Notes: a model not told the origin generated them from the letters alone. A stretch of DNA of 64,000 bases from Daucus carota subsp. sativus (GCF_001625215.2 NC_030384.2:25780527-25844526); one strand, 5' to 3'; positions 33,366 to 44,433 are shown, counted from the first letter of the stretch. Translations and numbers: made by a program.

Positions 33366-36096
33366 ATGATGGAGAGATGGATCTCTATGTGGACACTGTG
33401 TATTACAGGTATTATAGGGCCAACCAAGGAGGGAGTGAAGCGCACATTCGTGACTACTCACCAGCTCCAACAGCAACAAGAAAAGAAAAAGAAGGCAAAT
33501 AAAAAAGCACCTGAGCCGCCGAGGAGGATTTTATCACCACGACAATGTAAAAAGCAAGCTGCAGGGACTCCAGAAAAGAAAGAACCGGTGGTCAATAAAA
33601 ATGGTTCAGTGAGGAGAAAATTGAATTTACATGAAGGCACCGATGTTGAGGTAATAATATTTTAATAATTATGATGTCTAGTATATATCTTTCATATAAT
33701 GTACCAGAACTTGCACATTAGTGAAACTTTGCTTACAATATTAACCAAAATAATGCCCCTGCATAGATAAATATTTTATCAGCTGCTTTGTGTTTTTCAT
33801 GCTAGCATGCTTTTTAAGTGGTTATAATGATGTCTAGTATACTCAATTGGTACTATTGATTTCTTGCAGGTACCAGCACAAACAACACCAACAAAGAATC
33901 CTTACGAGGAAAGGAGAAACAAGCAAGTGCTCGAAAACAGAGAAAAGTTTAAAGAACTTGGCTTGGATAAATTTTTGCCTAATCCTAATCCACCAGCAGT
34001 AAAGATAAACAAGGAAAAAGATAAAGTCCAAGAGGAATCAGATGAATATATCTTGGAAAATGAGAGCGAGGAAGAAGATAGTGAAGATTCATCAAAGGTA
34101 AAGCTTGTTTCATCGTTATTATGGTTAAAACTGATAGGCTTGTTTCATCATTATTATTGTTGCATCTATTCACTTAGCATTTTACAATTTGTACTAATTT
34201 TACTTTCATTAGTCTCCGAAGAAAAAGAAAATAGCACCTGGCCCCAGGACCCGTTCCCGAGCAAATGATGCGAATTTATGTGAGAAGGATCCCTTGCATG
34301 CTACGCGCAAAAAAGCAAGTAAAAAGGTCCCCGCCAAGGAGGGAGTTGAAAGTTCAACTGCTCCAAAGCTTCTAAATCCGACATGTAGTAAACTGTTAAA
34401 ACAGTGTGGTGATATTCAAAGTGGTTCTATTGCTGCCTATGTCGCATTGCGCGAACGTCAAAAGCAAAATCTGGAACTTGACCCAAGGATTGAGGATGCT
34501 GGTGAATCAAGTTTACCAAATGAAGTTGAAGAAGGCGAACCAGGTAATTAATGTACAAGCACGATAATTTCTATATTTGCGAGATAATTAGCATTAATAG
34601 GGCCAAAATTTTTTACTGATATTTCTATATCATGTTTATACCTGGATAGCTCCTAAAAGGTTTAGAGGAAGATCAAAAATGTATAAAGTTCACGGTAGGA
34701 CTGCTAATGAAAAGGTGGTCATTACATTGAACAAACAAAATCAGCCAATTGGAGATAAGAAGGTTACATCTGAGTTAAGTAACTTTCTTGGTACGCTGGT
34801 TAAGGATCATGTGTCCATTACTCATGTTAACTGGCATGTTGTTCCAGAAGACCTAAAGCAGAAAATGGTGGACTACACTCTGGTAGACATTTTTACCTAA
34901 ACCTGACAAGCTTTTTCTTTTTCATTTGTTTGCATTGAAATAATGTATTTTATGTTTGATACATTCTAGGAAAGGTATGATATCCCTGATGGAGGTTTGA
35001 AGTGGATAAACAAGACACTAAATACTTGCTGGAGAGTGCATAAGTCCCGGGTCAAGAAGGAGCATTACACAAAATATGACACCGATGAGCAAAGGCTTGA
35101 AAACAGACCTCTTGAAATACCTCTTGAGGATTTTAAGTTGTTGCTGAAGTATTGGGCAGATGAAGGAGTTCAGGTACTCCTAACACCCTAACACGCATAT
35201 AAAAAATTAAATTATACTAGAATTGTCAATTTGCTTCATGTATTAGAGACACATAAATACATTCTAAGTAGAGAATTAAATTGTTTTTTAACAGAAACTT
35301 GCAAGGGATAATACATCCCATCGTAATTCATATGCTGACCCACATACTCTCGGTCGTACACCTCTTGTTCAAGTTAGACAAAATTTGGTATGGCATCATT
35401 TAAATTTTTACAGTAAAAGTATTCAATTTAGTTGCCACACTAGCTAGTCTGACATTGGTATATATAATTTTTTTGTACACTAGAAAAACACAGACCCTAA
35501 TCTTCAATCTCCATCAAATGCTAAAGTGTATTTTAGAAGCCGCAAGCGCAACCCAAAGGTCACGTACAAATCAAATACCGAAGTCATTCAAAAACGATTG
35601 GTAAGCATATTTCAAGTGGTGAATATAAACCCTGAACATGTTCTACCTTGACCAAATATATTGCAATATTATATTGTAGGATTCCATTGACGAGGTGCTG
35701 AAAAAAGGGAATGATGCAAACGAGTTGCTTCCCAGTGGCGAACATGGAGCAGAGTGGCTCGTGGGAAGGAAAGGTGACATGCCTAGCTCTGAAAACAATC
35801 CTACTACTCCACAACCTTCTGTTGCTGATTTGAAGCAGATAACTCAAGAGCTAGAGGCCAAGTTTAACAGAAAGCTTCAAGGTAATATGGCTTGGATGTT
35901 AAAAAAACTAGCTGAGGCGAATCCGGGGATGAAAATAGATATTGGGGACTTTTGTGCCGCTGAGTCAAGTGATCATGATGAGAATGGGACTCCTTTTGGC
36001 AGTGGAACTCAAGTCACTCCTTTGGCCAGTGGAACTCAAGCTACTCCTTTTCCCAGTGGAACTCAAGGTGAAGGCAGTGAACGCAACACAATCTAG
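33366..36096 (+). CDS. CACTA second gene (TNPA / Ptta-En/Spm Transposase_24-like)
   Basis: Likely subterminal-repeat-binding protein that works with TNP2. Eight exons join in frame: 33366-33650, 33870-34097, 34213-34543, 34650-34882, 34970-35173, 35295-35387, 35484-35600 and 35680-36096 (1908 nt, 635 aa). All borders are GT/AG. The N-terminal half is basic/acidic and disordered (KKKKANKKAPEPPRRILS, ENESEEEDSEDSSK). The Ptta/En/Spm domain lies in exons 4-5 (GRTANEKVVITLNKQNQPIG, FLGTLVKDHVSITH, ERYDIPDGGLKWINK, CWRVHKSRVKKEHY). The C-terminus has near-repeats of PFGSGTQ/PLASGTQ. The first exon start is uncertain because it overlaps the end region of TNP2. Confidence 0.78.
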
Positions 36097-36339
36097 TTCC
36101 GGGGAGGTTCCGTATTTTAATGGTTATGTAATATATCGAATTTCTTATATTGTACACTCTAGTTCCATATTTTAATAGTTATGTAGTTGTGTTTGTTTTG
36201 GTTGGTTGATGGAGGTTGGACTTGGAGTTGTTTTGGTGTAGTTGGATTGAGTTTGGTGTAATTGGAGCTGTTTTTGGGTAGTTTGCTATAATTTGATTTG
36301 TGATTATGGGATTCTTCTGCAAACAGAAATGACATTTCA

Positions 36340-36791
36340 AAATTTTATATATTAAGTGTTACATTAGCCTTGTTTACTGTTACAAAATCACAGTGTTACA
36401 TTATTTCTACCTGATGTTAAATTATTCTGAACTTTGGTGTTACAATAAACAATTATAGTGTTACAATAGGTTGTGTGGGCCCCGCATGTGGGACGCAGGT
36501 GTGGGTCCCACACGTGGGTCCCACATGTGGGGCCCACTTTTAAAAAATATCAGTCTGGCTATGGTAACATCTTTTCAGGTGTTACATTTGGACATTCTGA
36601 TGTTACAAGAGGACGCTATTGTAATACTTTTACTGCTGTTACAATAGATCAAGCAAGTGTTACAATAGACAGTCTATTGTAATGCTCGCAGATGTAACGC
36701 CCCCTAGTGTTACAATAGACGGATTGTAACACTTTTTTGGCCTATTGTAACAGCAAAAGTGGCATTACAATAGCCCACTTTTGGCGTAGTG
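36340..36791. repeat. CACTA right subterminal repeats with a GC-rich cassette
   Basis: GTGTTACA words in both orientations, as at the left end. At about 36470-36537 they are interrupted by a GC-rich block of GTGGGTCCCAC/CACGTG/GGGGCCCAC palindromic units, unlike the AT-rich surroundings. Confidence 0.7.
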
Positions 36792-38061
36792 GTTAAACCA
36801 GGTTTATTTTTTATATGATTTGATGATGGTGGCCTCATATCATTCCTACTATTAGCAGATGAATGCACAATTCTTATAAAAAGATGCAATCGAAACATGA
36901 TTATTGCAAGAAATATCCATATTACAAAATATATTAAATGCTACAATCTCATACTCACTGTTTGTTAGTTGTGAGGAAGCGGCTACGTTTGTGACATTAT
37001 TACATGAAAACGAAGGCAGCCTTGGCAATAAAGGACGAAGGTGGCCTACAAAATGAATATATACATGACAAATACAAATAATAAGATGAAAACAAACCAC
37101 TATCAGTTGGTATATCTACAAATATAAACAATAAAATGAACCATTTGCGTGAATATAAGTATTATTACATGTTGTTGCTGTCTTTACGATAAGAGGTCTA
37201 GCTTGTCCTGTAAAATATTGTAGGGAAAAAAATGAAAATCTAATTACAAATAAAGGGAAGAGTAGAGAATAAATATGTGAAAATATACCTCTAATTATTG
37301 TTTCATAGGCACTAATTGAATTTGTATGCACCTTTCTTGGACGGCCTAATACAAATGGAATTCTTTAATAACCATTAACTTGATATATAATTATACATTT
37401 GGTATCATGAGATTTATTAGGCACGATGATATCTATAAGATACTTGCTGACACATAGAAAGTGGTTGTAAAGTTATACCTACAGGTCTTTTTTGAGGAGT
37501 TGACATGGGTTGAGATGTTGAGTTTGAAACCAGGACATCTTCCTTCAATTCAAATGTTGTGCTTGGAGTTTTAACATCTACATTCTTTCTTGGCCGACCT
37601 GGTAATTATAAGAAGGATAAATTATAATAATTGGGTAAGATTACAAATCATCTAGAATAAATATTAGTATATACTATAAAACATTGTGATGATAATTAGG
37701 ACATAATAAATTAGGATGTGATAATTTTTGGCAATAGAAAAATTAGAAATCATCTACAATATACAATAATAGCTAACATGCAAAGATGTCAATCGATACC
37801 AATCGGTCTTTTCTGTCCAGGTGACACAGGTGTAGATGTATTTGAATTTTCCATAGCTTCCTCCTTCCTTGGTCGACCTGTTATTTGAAAGTGAAAATTG
37901 AAATCATGGTAAATAAAAAGAATTTTTTATTTAATAAATACAATACATCAGATCATTAGGCAACCTCTTTTTCGTTTCATAGGCAAAGGGATGAGGTGCT
38001 GTTCAGGGTGAGGATTGTCCATTAAAATATTTGGAGTTTAATTACCTGAGACCTCAAAAGG

Positions 38062-38263
38062 AAAAGATGAAGAAGATTAATAAATTAAAAAATTGAATAT
38101 CTATCAAGTTGTACATTAATATTTTAATGGAAATATTAATGTCATGTTGTTGCATAAAATAATTAACTCAAGTAATGGTTCACTACATTTAAGTAGAAAA
38201 AGATGAAGAAGATTAATAAATTAGAAAATTGAATATCTATCAAGTTGTACATTAATATTTCCA
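38062..38263. repeat. Direct duplication of about 66 bp
   Basis: 'aaaagatgaagaagattaat' and the bases after it occur at 38062-38127 and again at 38198-38263, within the intron before the first coding exon of RepHel. Confidence 0.75.
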
Positions 38264-38965
38264 TTAAAATATTAAAAACTACCACTATACCGGCGAATGA
38301 TAAATCAGAAAAGGGCCACTAACCAAAACTGGAAATAACCAAGAAACCCGTAGAACTATGAACAGAACCTAGAGAGGATGAAAACAATAATATGACTATA
38401 GAACAGACCACACATAACTACACAGGAGACATCGGACTTGATATTCATAAATTAGGAAATCATGTTAACTTTCATATATATGCATGCCCTTAAGACTCGA
38501 TCAAGATTTAGTACATTGCGATCTTCGATGCAGCTGTTTGAGTGATTTAGTACTGTAGTTTATAGAAGTAGATATAGCTGCACACGAAATGCCAGTGCCA
38601 TAGTGAACTGATTTGAATACGAAAACTATGCCATTTAAAGAATTACTTGAATTGCTTTCCAGGAAAATGAATAGCTTAGCGTTACCTGCAGCTAATAAGC
38701 TCTGCACAATATCACAGCTATATGAAGGCCTTGACCAAAAATTATAATAAAAAGTAAGTGTCTACTTGTAAAAGTGTTGATTTGCTAGCTTAGACAATTA
38801 CTCAAACACATAGTATACAATTAAAAAAAAACTTAATCACTACAGAATTATCGTACATATCCAACATCATAACTAATCTCATTATCTCAACATGGACAGA
38901 TAACTTCTTACACGTTACTTAACTACTCTGTAAAGAAAACGAAAACTTAATCTAAAGGAAATGAC

Positions 38966-39075
38966 CTGTGTTTCGTGTGATTTGGTGGTGGCTCGAGCCG
39001 GAGAAACAGTTGCAGATGAATAATTATGCTTTTCCTGAAGGAGCATGCCCAGCTTCGTCTGTGTTTAGAATCTTT
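38966..39075 (-). other. Probable 5' UTR exon of Helitron RepHel
   Basis: On the minus strand an exon-like stretch ends in CACAG|GTCATT (donor GT at 38965-38964). The acceptor TCTCAG at 38046 would join it to the exon holding the ATG at 38022. Transcript start is a guess. Confidence 0.4.
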
Positions 39076-39388
39076 GTTTTAGTAGTTGTGACACAGAACA
39101 ATACGTGACTGTAGTCCTCTTATGTGACTATAGTTCTATTCTGCTAAAAGAATAACTTTAGGTATATTAGGTATAGTTTTAGTTAATTAATTCTTAATAT
39201 AAATTAAGTTTTTAATTATAATAAATAATTAACCGCTAACCATAGTAGAGTAGTGCTTTAGTTAAGCAATTAAAAGAATGTTATAATTTGATTGGTCTAA
39301 ATTTAGGATTGTTCTCTTATTGGTTCTAAAATAATTCAAAGTTTTTTGATTGGTTAACTGGGGACCCGGGTAGACTCAGGTATTATAA

Positions 39389-39400
39389 GAATGATGATGA
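39389..39400 (-). repeat. Candidate Helitron 5' terminus
   Basis: On the minus strand TC(ATTC)TTATAATACC follows an A in a short ATC repeat. Helitrons start with TC after A, often followed by an AT-rich stretch. The ATC repeat leaves the exact base ambiguous. Confidence 0.4.
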
Positions 39401-40299
39401 TGTGCCAACGGTTATAGTTTGGGTATTTCGGTCGGTTTGAAGGTGAAAATCGAAACCAAATCGAAAATTTTCGGTTTTCTAATTACTAAAACCAAACCGT
39501 TAAAAAATCGAAATATTCAGTTTTGACAATTTGGATAAGTTTCGGATAATTATGCTCATGTCTATTAGCAAAAAAAAAAAAAATTATGCTCATGTCTAGT
39601 TATATTTGTCGAACCTCTGCAAATTTGTAAAAAATGTTTACGAAGTACAATGTCTTATAGGTTAACGATCATAGCCAACGCATTCACTTAATCAGTTGAT
39701 CAAATCAAGTATTTCAATCAACTACTATAAAAAGAAGCTACTCATATACTTAGGAGCCGTTTGACTGAACTTAAAAGAAGTGACTTTTTGCTTAAAGTAA
39801 AGAAGTGGATTATAAGTGAAAAGTTGGTTTGAACTTATAGGTTATTAAAAGTGTTTGAATACTCGTGACTTATTTTGTTATAATAAGCTGCAAATTCAAA
39901 AAAAGCTAGACTTCCTAACTTTTTTTTCCGAAGCTTTTAACCTCATTTAAAGTACTTCTCTTATGTCGCCAAACGCTACATAAATAAGTTGAAAGAACTC
40001 TCTTCCCAATAAGCAATAAGTTGAGTTTACCAAACATAGAACTTCTCTTCGAATAAGCAATAAGTTCAGTTTGCTAAACATCCGCTTACTACTTTAATCA
40101 ACTAATCAAAATATCAATTTCAATAACAGATCAGCGCTAACAAGACTTTGATATTCTTGGAAAATCCCAAACACAACGAATCGGGAGTATTTGTTGAATT
40201 GAGTCGCCTTAACTCTCAGTCATAACTCGAGGTAATCACTGAACCCAGCAATACTAGAACTCCCCAAATTTCACATTTCATCAACTAACCCAGACAGAA
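39401..40299. other. Intergenic with decayed repeats before the PPR gene
   Basis: 39420-39540 holds low-complexity 'ggttt/aaacc' sequence. 39548-39598 is a 17-nt insertion between duplicated sites. 39750-40090 has 'ggagccgtttgactgaactta' and a duplicated 'aataagcaataagtt' word, resembling a decayed hAT-type MITE. 40100-40299 should contain the PPR promoter and leader. Confidence 0.45.
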
Positions 40300-43017
40300 A
40301 TGAAGAAGCAGAAGCTCATCCCCCTCAAACGACATCGTTTTTCAAACCCCAACCCAATCCCCATCACTTCAACCTCACCGACCGAACACAACGACGATAA
40401 TTTCATCTCCATCCTAAACGACATCGTCCGAGGCAAGCAAAGCTGGAACACTCAGCTCAACAACACCTACATTTCCTCGTATTTAAAGCCTCACCATGTC
40501 GAAAAGGTCTTAATTCAAACCCTAGATGACTCTCGTTTAGCTCTTCGTTTTTTCAATTTTCTAGGTTTACATCGTAATTTTAATCACTCCACGACGTCGT
40601 TTTGTATACTAATTCACTCGCTTGCTGTGTCTAATTTGTACTGGCCTGCTTCGTCGATAATTCACACGCTTTTCGTGAAGTGTTCGGAGGCTAGGATGTT
40701 GTTTGATTGTTTTTGGTATGCGTATAATGCGTGTGGATTTAGTTCGAGTGTCGGGTTTGATTTGTTGATTCAGGCCTATTTGTCGAATAGGAGGGTGTTG
40801 GATGGGGTTAGGATTGTGAGGTGGATGGGGGAATGTGGGTTGGTGCCGGAAGTTAGGACGATTAGCGGGGTGTTGAATGGATTGGTTAGGGTTAGGCGGT
40901 TTGATTTGGCGGTGGCGGTTTTTGAGGAGGTTGTTGGTTTGGGGGTAAGGGCGGATGCTTATATGTATAATGCGGTTATTAGGGCGTTGTGTGAATTAAA
41001 GGATTTTGAGGGAGTGGATCGGTTGGTTTGTAGGATGGAGCGGAGTGGGTGTGAATTGAGTGTTGTTACGTATAATGTGTTGATTCATGGGCTTTCTCAG
41101 AGCGGTAGGGGTGTTGAGGGTGTGCAAGTGAAGAGTTCGTTGGGTGAGAAGGGATTGGAAGCTGATGTTATTACGTATTGTACTTTGGTTTTGGGGTTGT
41201 GTAGAGTGAAGGAGTTTGATAGCGCTAGGGAGTTGATGAAGGAGATGGTTGGTTTAGGGTTTGTGCCGAGTGAAGCGGCTGTTTCAAGTCTTGTTGAGGG
41301 GTTGAGAAAGAATGGTGATGTGGACGGTGCTTATGATGTGATTAGTGTAGCGGGGAGACTGGGCGCTGTTTCGAACTTGTTTGTTTATAATGCATTGATT
41401 AATTCCTTGTGCAAAGATGGAAGACTAAATGAAGCGGGGGTACTTTATAGGGATATGTATCTGAAAGGATTGTTCCCAAATGACATAACTTATTCTATTT
41501 TCATTGATGCATTCTCTAGAAGGGGAAAAATGGATGCTGCCCTTGTTTTCTTTGCTAAAATGAATGTTGCAGGAGTGAAATCAACAGTTTATCCTTACAA
41601 TTCTCTGATTAGCGGGCATTGCAATTTTGGAAAGATTAGTACAGCAGTGACTTTCCTTAGTAAGATGATTAATAAGGGACTGGTTCCATGTGTTGTAACT
41701 TATACAGCTTTGATATCGGGATACTGCAAAGATAAACAAGTGCACAAAGCTTTCAGGCTCTACCATGAGATGACTGGAAAAGGAATTTCACCAAATACTT
41801 ATACATTCACTGCGCTCATATCTGGTCTTTGCCGTGCAAACATGATGGAGGAAGCTAGTAATTTGTTTGATGAAATGAGGCAAATTGTTGTTCCTAACAA
41901 CGTTACATATAATGTCATGATTGAAGGATACTGTAGGGAAGGTAACACAGTAAAAGCATTTACATTGCTGGATGAAATGACGGAGAAGGGTCTTGTACCA
42001 GATACATATACTTATAGGTCTCTTATAAGCGGCCTTTGTTTGACTGGTAGGGTATCTGAAGCAAAAGAATTTATGGATGACCTTCATAAAGAACAGAAGC
42101 AGTTAAATGAGATTTGTTTTAGCACCCTGTTGCATGGTTATTGCAAGGAAGGAAGGGTAGGGGATGCATTGCATGCTTGCTCTGAGATGGTTAAAAGAGG
42201 AATTCCCATGGATGTTGTTTGTTATGCTGTACTTATATATGGAGTACTTAAACTGAATGATACCCCAAAAATGTTGGAAGTTTTGAAGGTGATGCACCTT
42301 GTGGGTCTCAGACCTGACAACATTATTTATACTAATATGATTGATGCCCTCTGTAAAGGTGGAGATCTTCAAAAGGCATTTAGATGCTGGAAGGTAATGC
42401 TGGAAGAAGGATGCCTTCCAAATATTGTGACATTTACTGTAATTATAAATGGTTTGTGCCAGGCAGGGCTTGCGGATAAAGCTGAGATTCTGTGCAACGA
42501 GATGCTGGTTAGTAAATACATTCCGAATCATGTTACTTATGGTTGTTTTTTAGACAATCTCACGAAAGAAGGGTACATGGATAGAGCTTTACAGTTGCAC
42601 AATGCAATGCTTAAAGGTTTTCTGGCCAACACTATTACATACAACATGTTGATTCGTGGTTTCTGCAAGCTGGGCAGGGTTCAGGAAGCATCCCAAATGT
42701 TAATTGAGATGACAAGTAAATACATTTTACCAGATTGTATAAGCTATTCTACAATTATTTATGAATTCTGTAAAAGAGGTGACTTAAAGGTAGCCATAAG
42801 AATGTGGAACTCCATGCTTGAAAAGGGTTTGCAGCCTGATTTACTGGCATACAAATATTTGATACATGGGTGTTGTGTTACTGGGGAACTGACAAAGGCT
42901 TATGAACTGCGAGATGACATGACAAAAAGAGGTATCAAGCCGAATCACAGTATCTATAATACTATCGTTCAAGGTATTTGCTCTAATGGTTATAAGCAAT
43001 TAAATGGTGGTGAGTAA
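40300..43017 (+). CDS. Pentatricopeptide repeat protein (At5g59900-like)
   Basis: Intronless 905-aa P-class PPR protein, predicted to bind organellar RNA. The N-terminal part (LKPHHVEKVLIQTLDDSRLA, FFNFLGLHR, SFCILIHSLAVSNLYWPASS) matches the family of Arabidopsis At5g59900, which is also about 900 aa. About 20 PPR units of 35 residues follow (for example YNALINSLCKDGRLNEA, YTALISGYCKDKQVHKAF, YNVMIEGYCREGNTVKAF, TYNMLIRGFCKLGRVQEA), without the E/DYW extensions used in editing. The basic, Pro-rich N-terminus fits a mitochondrial presequence. The start is the first Met and matches the usual length. Confidence 0.93.
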   Translation: MKKQKLIPLKRHRFSNPNPIPITSTSPTEHNDDNFISILNDIVRGKQSWNTQLNNTYISSYLKPHHVEKVLIQTLDDSRLALRFFNFLGLHRNFNHSTTSFCILIHSLAVSNLYWPASSIIHTLFVKCSEARMLFDCFWYAYNACGFSSSVGFDLLIQAYLSNRRVLDGVRIVRWMGECGLVPEVRTISGVLNGLVRVRRFDLAVAVFEEVVGLGVRADAYMYNAVIRALCELKDFEGVDRLVCRMERSGCELSVVTYNVLIHGLSQSGRGVEGVQVKSSLGEKGLEADVITYCTLVLGLCRVKEFDSARELMKEMVGLGFVPSEAAVSSLVEGLRKNGDVDGAYDVISVAGRLGAVSNLFVYNALINSLCKDGRLNEAGVLYRDMYLKGLFPNDITYSIFIDAFSRRGKMDAALVFFAKMNVAGVKSTVYPYNSLISGHCNFGKISTAVTFLSKMINKGLVPCVVTYTALISGYCKDKQVHKAFRLYHEMTGKGISPNTYTFTALISGLCRANMMEEASNLFDEMRQIVVPNNVTYNVMIEGYCREGNTVKAFTLLDEMTEKGLVPDTYTYRSLISGLCLTGRVSEAKEFMDDLHKEQKQLNEICFSTLLHGYCKEGRVGDALHACSEMVKRGIPMDVVCYAVLIYGVLKLNDTPKMLEVLKVMHLVGLRPDNIIYTNMIDALCKGGDLQKAFRCWKVMLEEGCLPNIVTFTVIINGLCQAGLADKAEILCNEMLVSKYIPNHVTYGCFLDNLTKEGYMDRALQLHNAMLKGFLANTITYNMLIRGFCKLGRVQEASQMLIEMTSKYILPDCISYSTIIYEFCKRGDLKVAIRMWNSMLEKGLQPDLLAYKYLIHGCCVTGELTKAYELRDDMTKRGIKPNHSIYNTIVQGICSNGYKQLNGGE

Positions 43018-44433
43018 CGTTAACAGACCTGCAGTAATTGATGTTTCAGAAACAAGCTGCAATTTGACTGTAATTTAGGACTAATTTGATTCTGAACATA
43101 ATTTCATATATTTATGTAAATTACATTAAAAAATGTACAATATTACTTTGGGGCACTACTTAGCATGAAAATGCTTCCAACAGATAGATAGATATAGGGG
43201 GGAGTATGCTATTTGTGTGAAGCCCACTCTTCTTTGATAGTTGGCAGATACAGTTGTAATTTTTTCTTGTCTTCAGCAATACAAAAACATAGAGTAGTTT
43301 GGTTTATCATTAATCCCTTTGAGGGAAATTTTGTCTATCATGGTGCACATAAAATATTGTCTTAGCTATTAATATCTTGTATTCTATCTCGTAAAATTTT
43401 TTGTATTAGTAATATCTTAACGAGTTATTTACTCATTCTTGCTGGTTAACACATTGATTATGGCACTCAGCAGTTTCACTTTTTTATCATCTATGATATG
43501 TGAGTAATTAGCTACTGTGAGATTGTGAGTCATAGCAGTACAACATGAGCCTCTTGTAGAAGCTTCAACAGTACACATATATTCTGGGGTCATGGTTATT
43601 TGAAGGTTGGATGCGTTATCTATTATGGTGAAGGTTGCTGGAATTGACAACTATTTGGCGAAATTGAATTTTGAGTTGGCTGAAAATTATGACTCCAAGT
43701 TGAAGTTTTTGGAGTTGCAATAAAAAGGACCGTCCACTTCTTTGTGTTCGATATTGAGAAGAAGCAAAAGAAAGATATCGTGGAGTAGCTTTAGAAGCCA
43801 GCATTGAGCTATGATGAATTCACTGCCAGCCTTCCAAGCGTGGTCATGCAGTTTAAGATGATATTTGATAGTAGATAATTGCCCATATACCATGATATGC
43901 TTAATTCTTCATTGCTTGGTAATTTTCAATTTCGAACTCATCCTGAATAACCTAATTTTTTTTTTCTGACTATTTTTATCTTTAACCAGCTGCTGTTTTT
44001 TTTTTTTTTTAATGTTTGTTTTGCAATGGTCACCTCATATTGGAAGATAAGTTAAATTTTTCCTGATTAAATTTTATAATTTGGCAATTGATGTCTGCTT
44101 TTTCAATGTTTGTTTTGCAGTGGTTTCCCTTTTCCTCATATTGCAAGGATGAGTAACAAAATGATTTATGCCATCTCCAAAGACTAGATTCAATAAGGAA
44201 TTGGATGTTACTTGGGTAGAGTTGCAATGCAAGCCACAGACCCTTCAGAATGGGACTAGATATTCTTTACACCTGAGCAGAGTGACTCTGTGTTCTTAGG
44301 GCTTTAATCATTTCTAATTGTCAAAAAGATAATGGAAGATGAAGAAGACAAAAGAGAAACTTGATTTTACTGAATAGAGAGAATAAAGTTTGTTACAAAT
44401 ATTGAAGAGCTGAGCTGCTTATATACTAGAGTA
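43018..44433. other. PPR 3' UTR and intergenic
   Basis: About 43020-43200 is likely 3' UTR. At 43620-43720 a plus-strand piece (VAGIDNYLAKLNFELAENYD) reads like a coding remnant with a stop after it, but I do not recognise the family. Otherwise AT-rich with poly-T runs. Confidence 0.4.

Larger units (their letters stand above)
29278..36791 (+). mobile_element. CACTA (En/Spm-type) transposon, 7,514 bp
   Basis: Terminal inverted repeats of about 28 bp start CACTACGCCA and end TGGCGTAGTG, with three mismatches between the arms. A perfect 3-bp duplication GTT (29275-29277 and 36792-36794) flanks it. It contains a TNP2 transposase gene and a TNPA/Ptta-type gene, both on the plus strand and both open. 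It lies inside a coding exon of the Helitron RepHel gene. It looks potentially autonomous. Confidence 0.93.
24152..38022 (-). pseudogene. Helitron RepHel (HUH Rep + PIF1-like helicase), disrupted
   Basis: Replication initiator/helicase of a Helitron. N-terminal exons on the far side of the CACTA (37965-38022, 37800-37877, 37479-37598, 37289-37345, 37142-37207, 36959-37045) carry GRPRK AT-hook motifs. Then come the Helitron N-terminal domain (28.0-28.9 kb), the HUH motif PHAHM (27326-27334), the two-tyrosine motif YLFKY (26702-26716), Walker A GSGGCGKT (25500-25523), helicase motif AGDFRQILPV and a normal C-terminus. Breaks: in-frame stops at 28782-28784, 28059-28061 and 27771-27773; frameshifts at a run of ten A (25530-25539) and near 25325-25340; and a CACTA insertion at 29278. 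Not functional. Confidence 0.9.
4364..39394 (-). mobile_element. Helitron (autonomous type), split by two nested transposons
   Basis: Rolling-circle transposon read on the minus strand. The 3' end at 4364 has the expected hairpin followed by TAAAATACTAG, with host T next to it. It carries the two genes typical of plant autonomous Helitrons: RepHel (24.2-38.0 kb) upstream and an RPA70-like gene (4.6-7.6 kb) downstream, on the same strand and in family order. A Gypsy element (8630-22679) and a CACTA element (29278-36791) are inserted. The net Helitron length is about 13.5 kb. The 5' end is less certain: the best candidate is a TC dinucleotide preceded by A within 39389-39400. RepHel is dead, so this copy cannot move by itself. 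Confidence 0.8.

Noticed and set aside
43429..43893. Minus-strand frames of 62-73 aa downstream of the PPR gene
   Set aside because: No recognisable domain; three overlapping frames without splice support.
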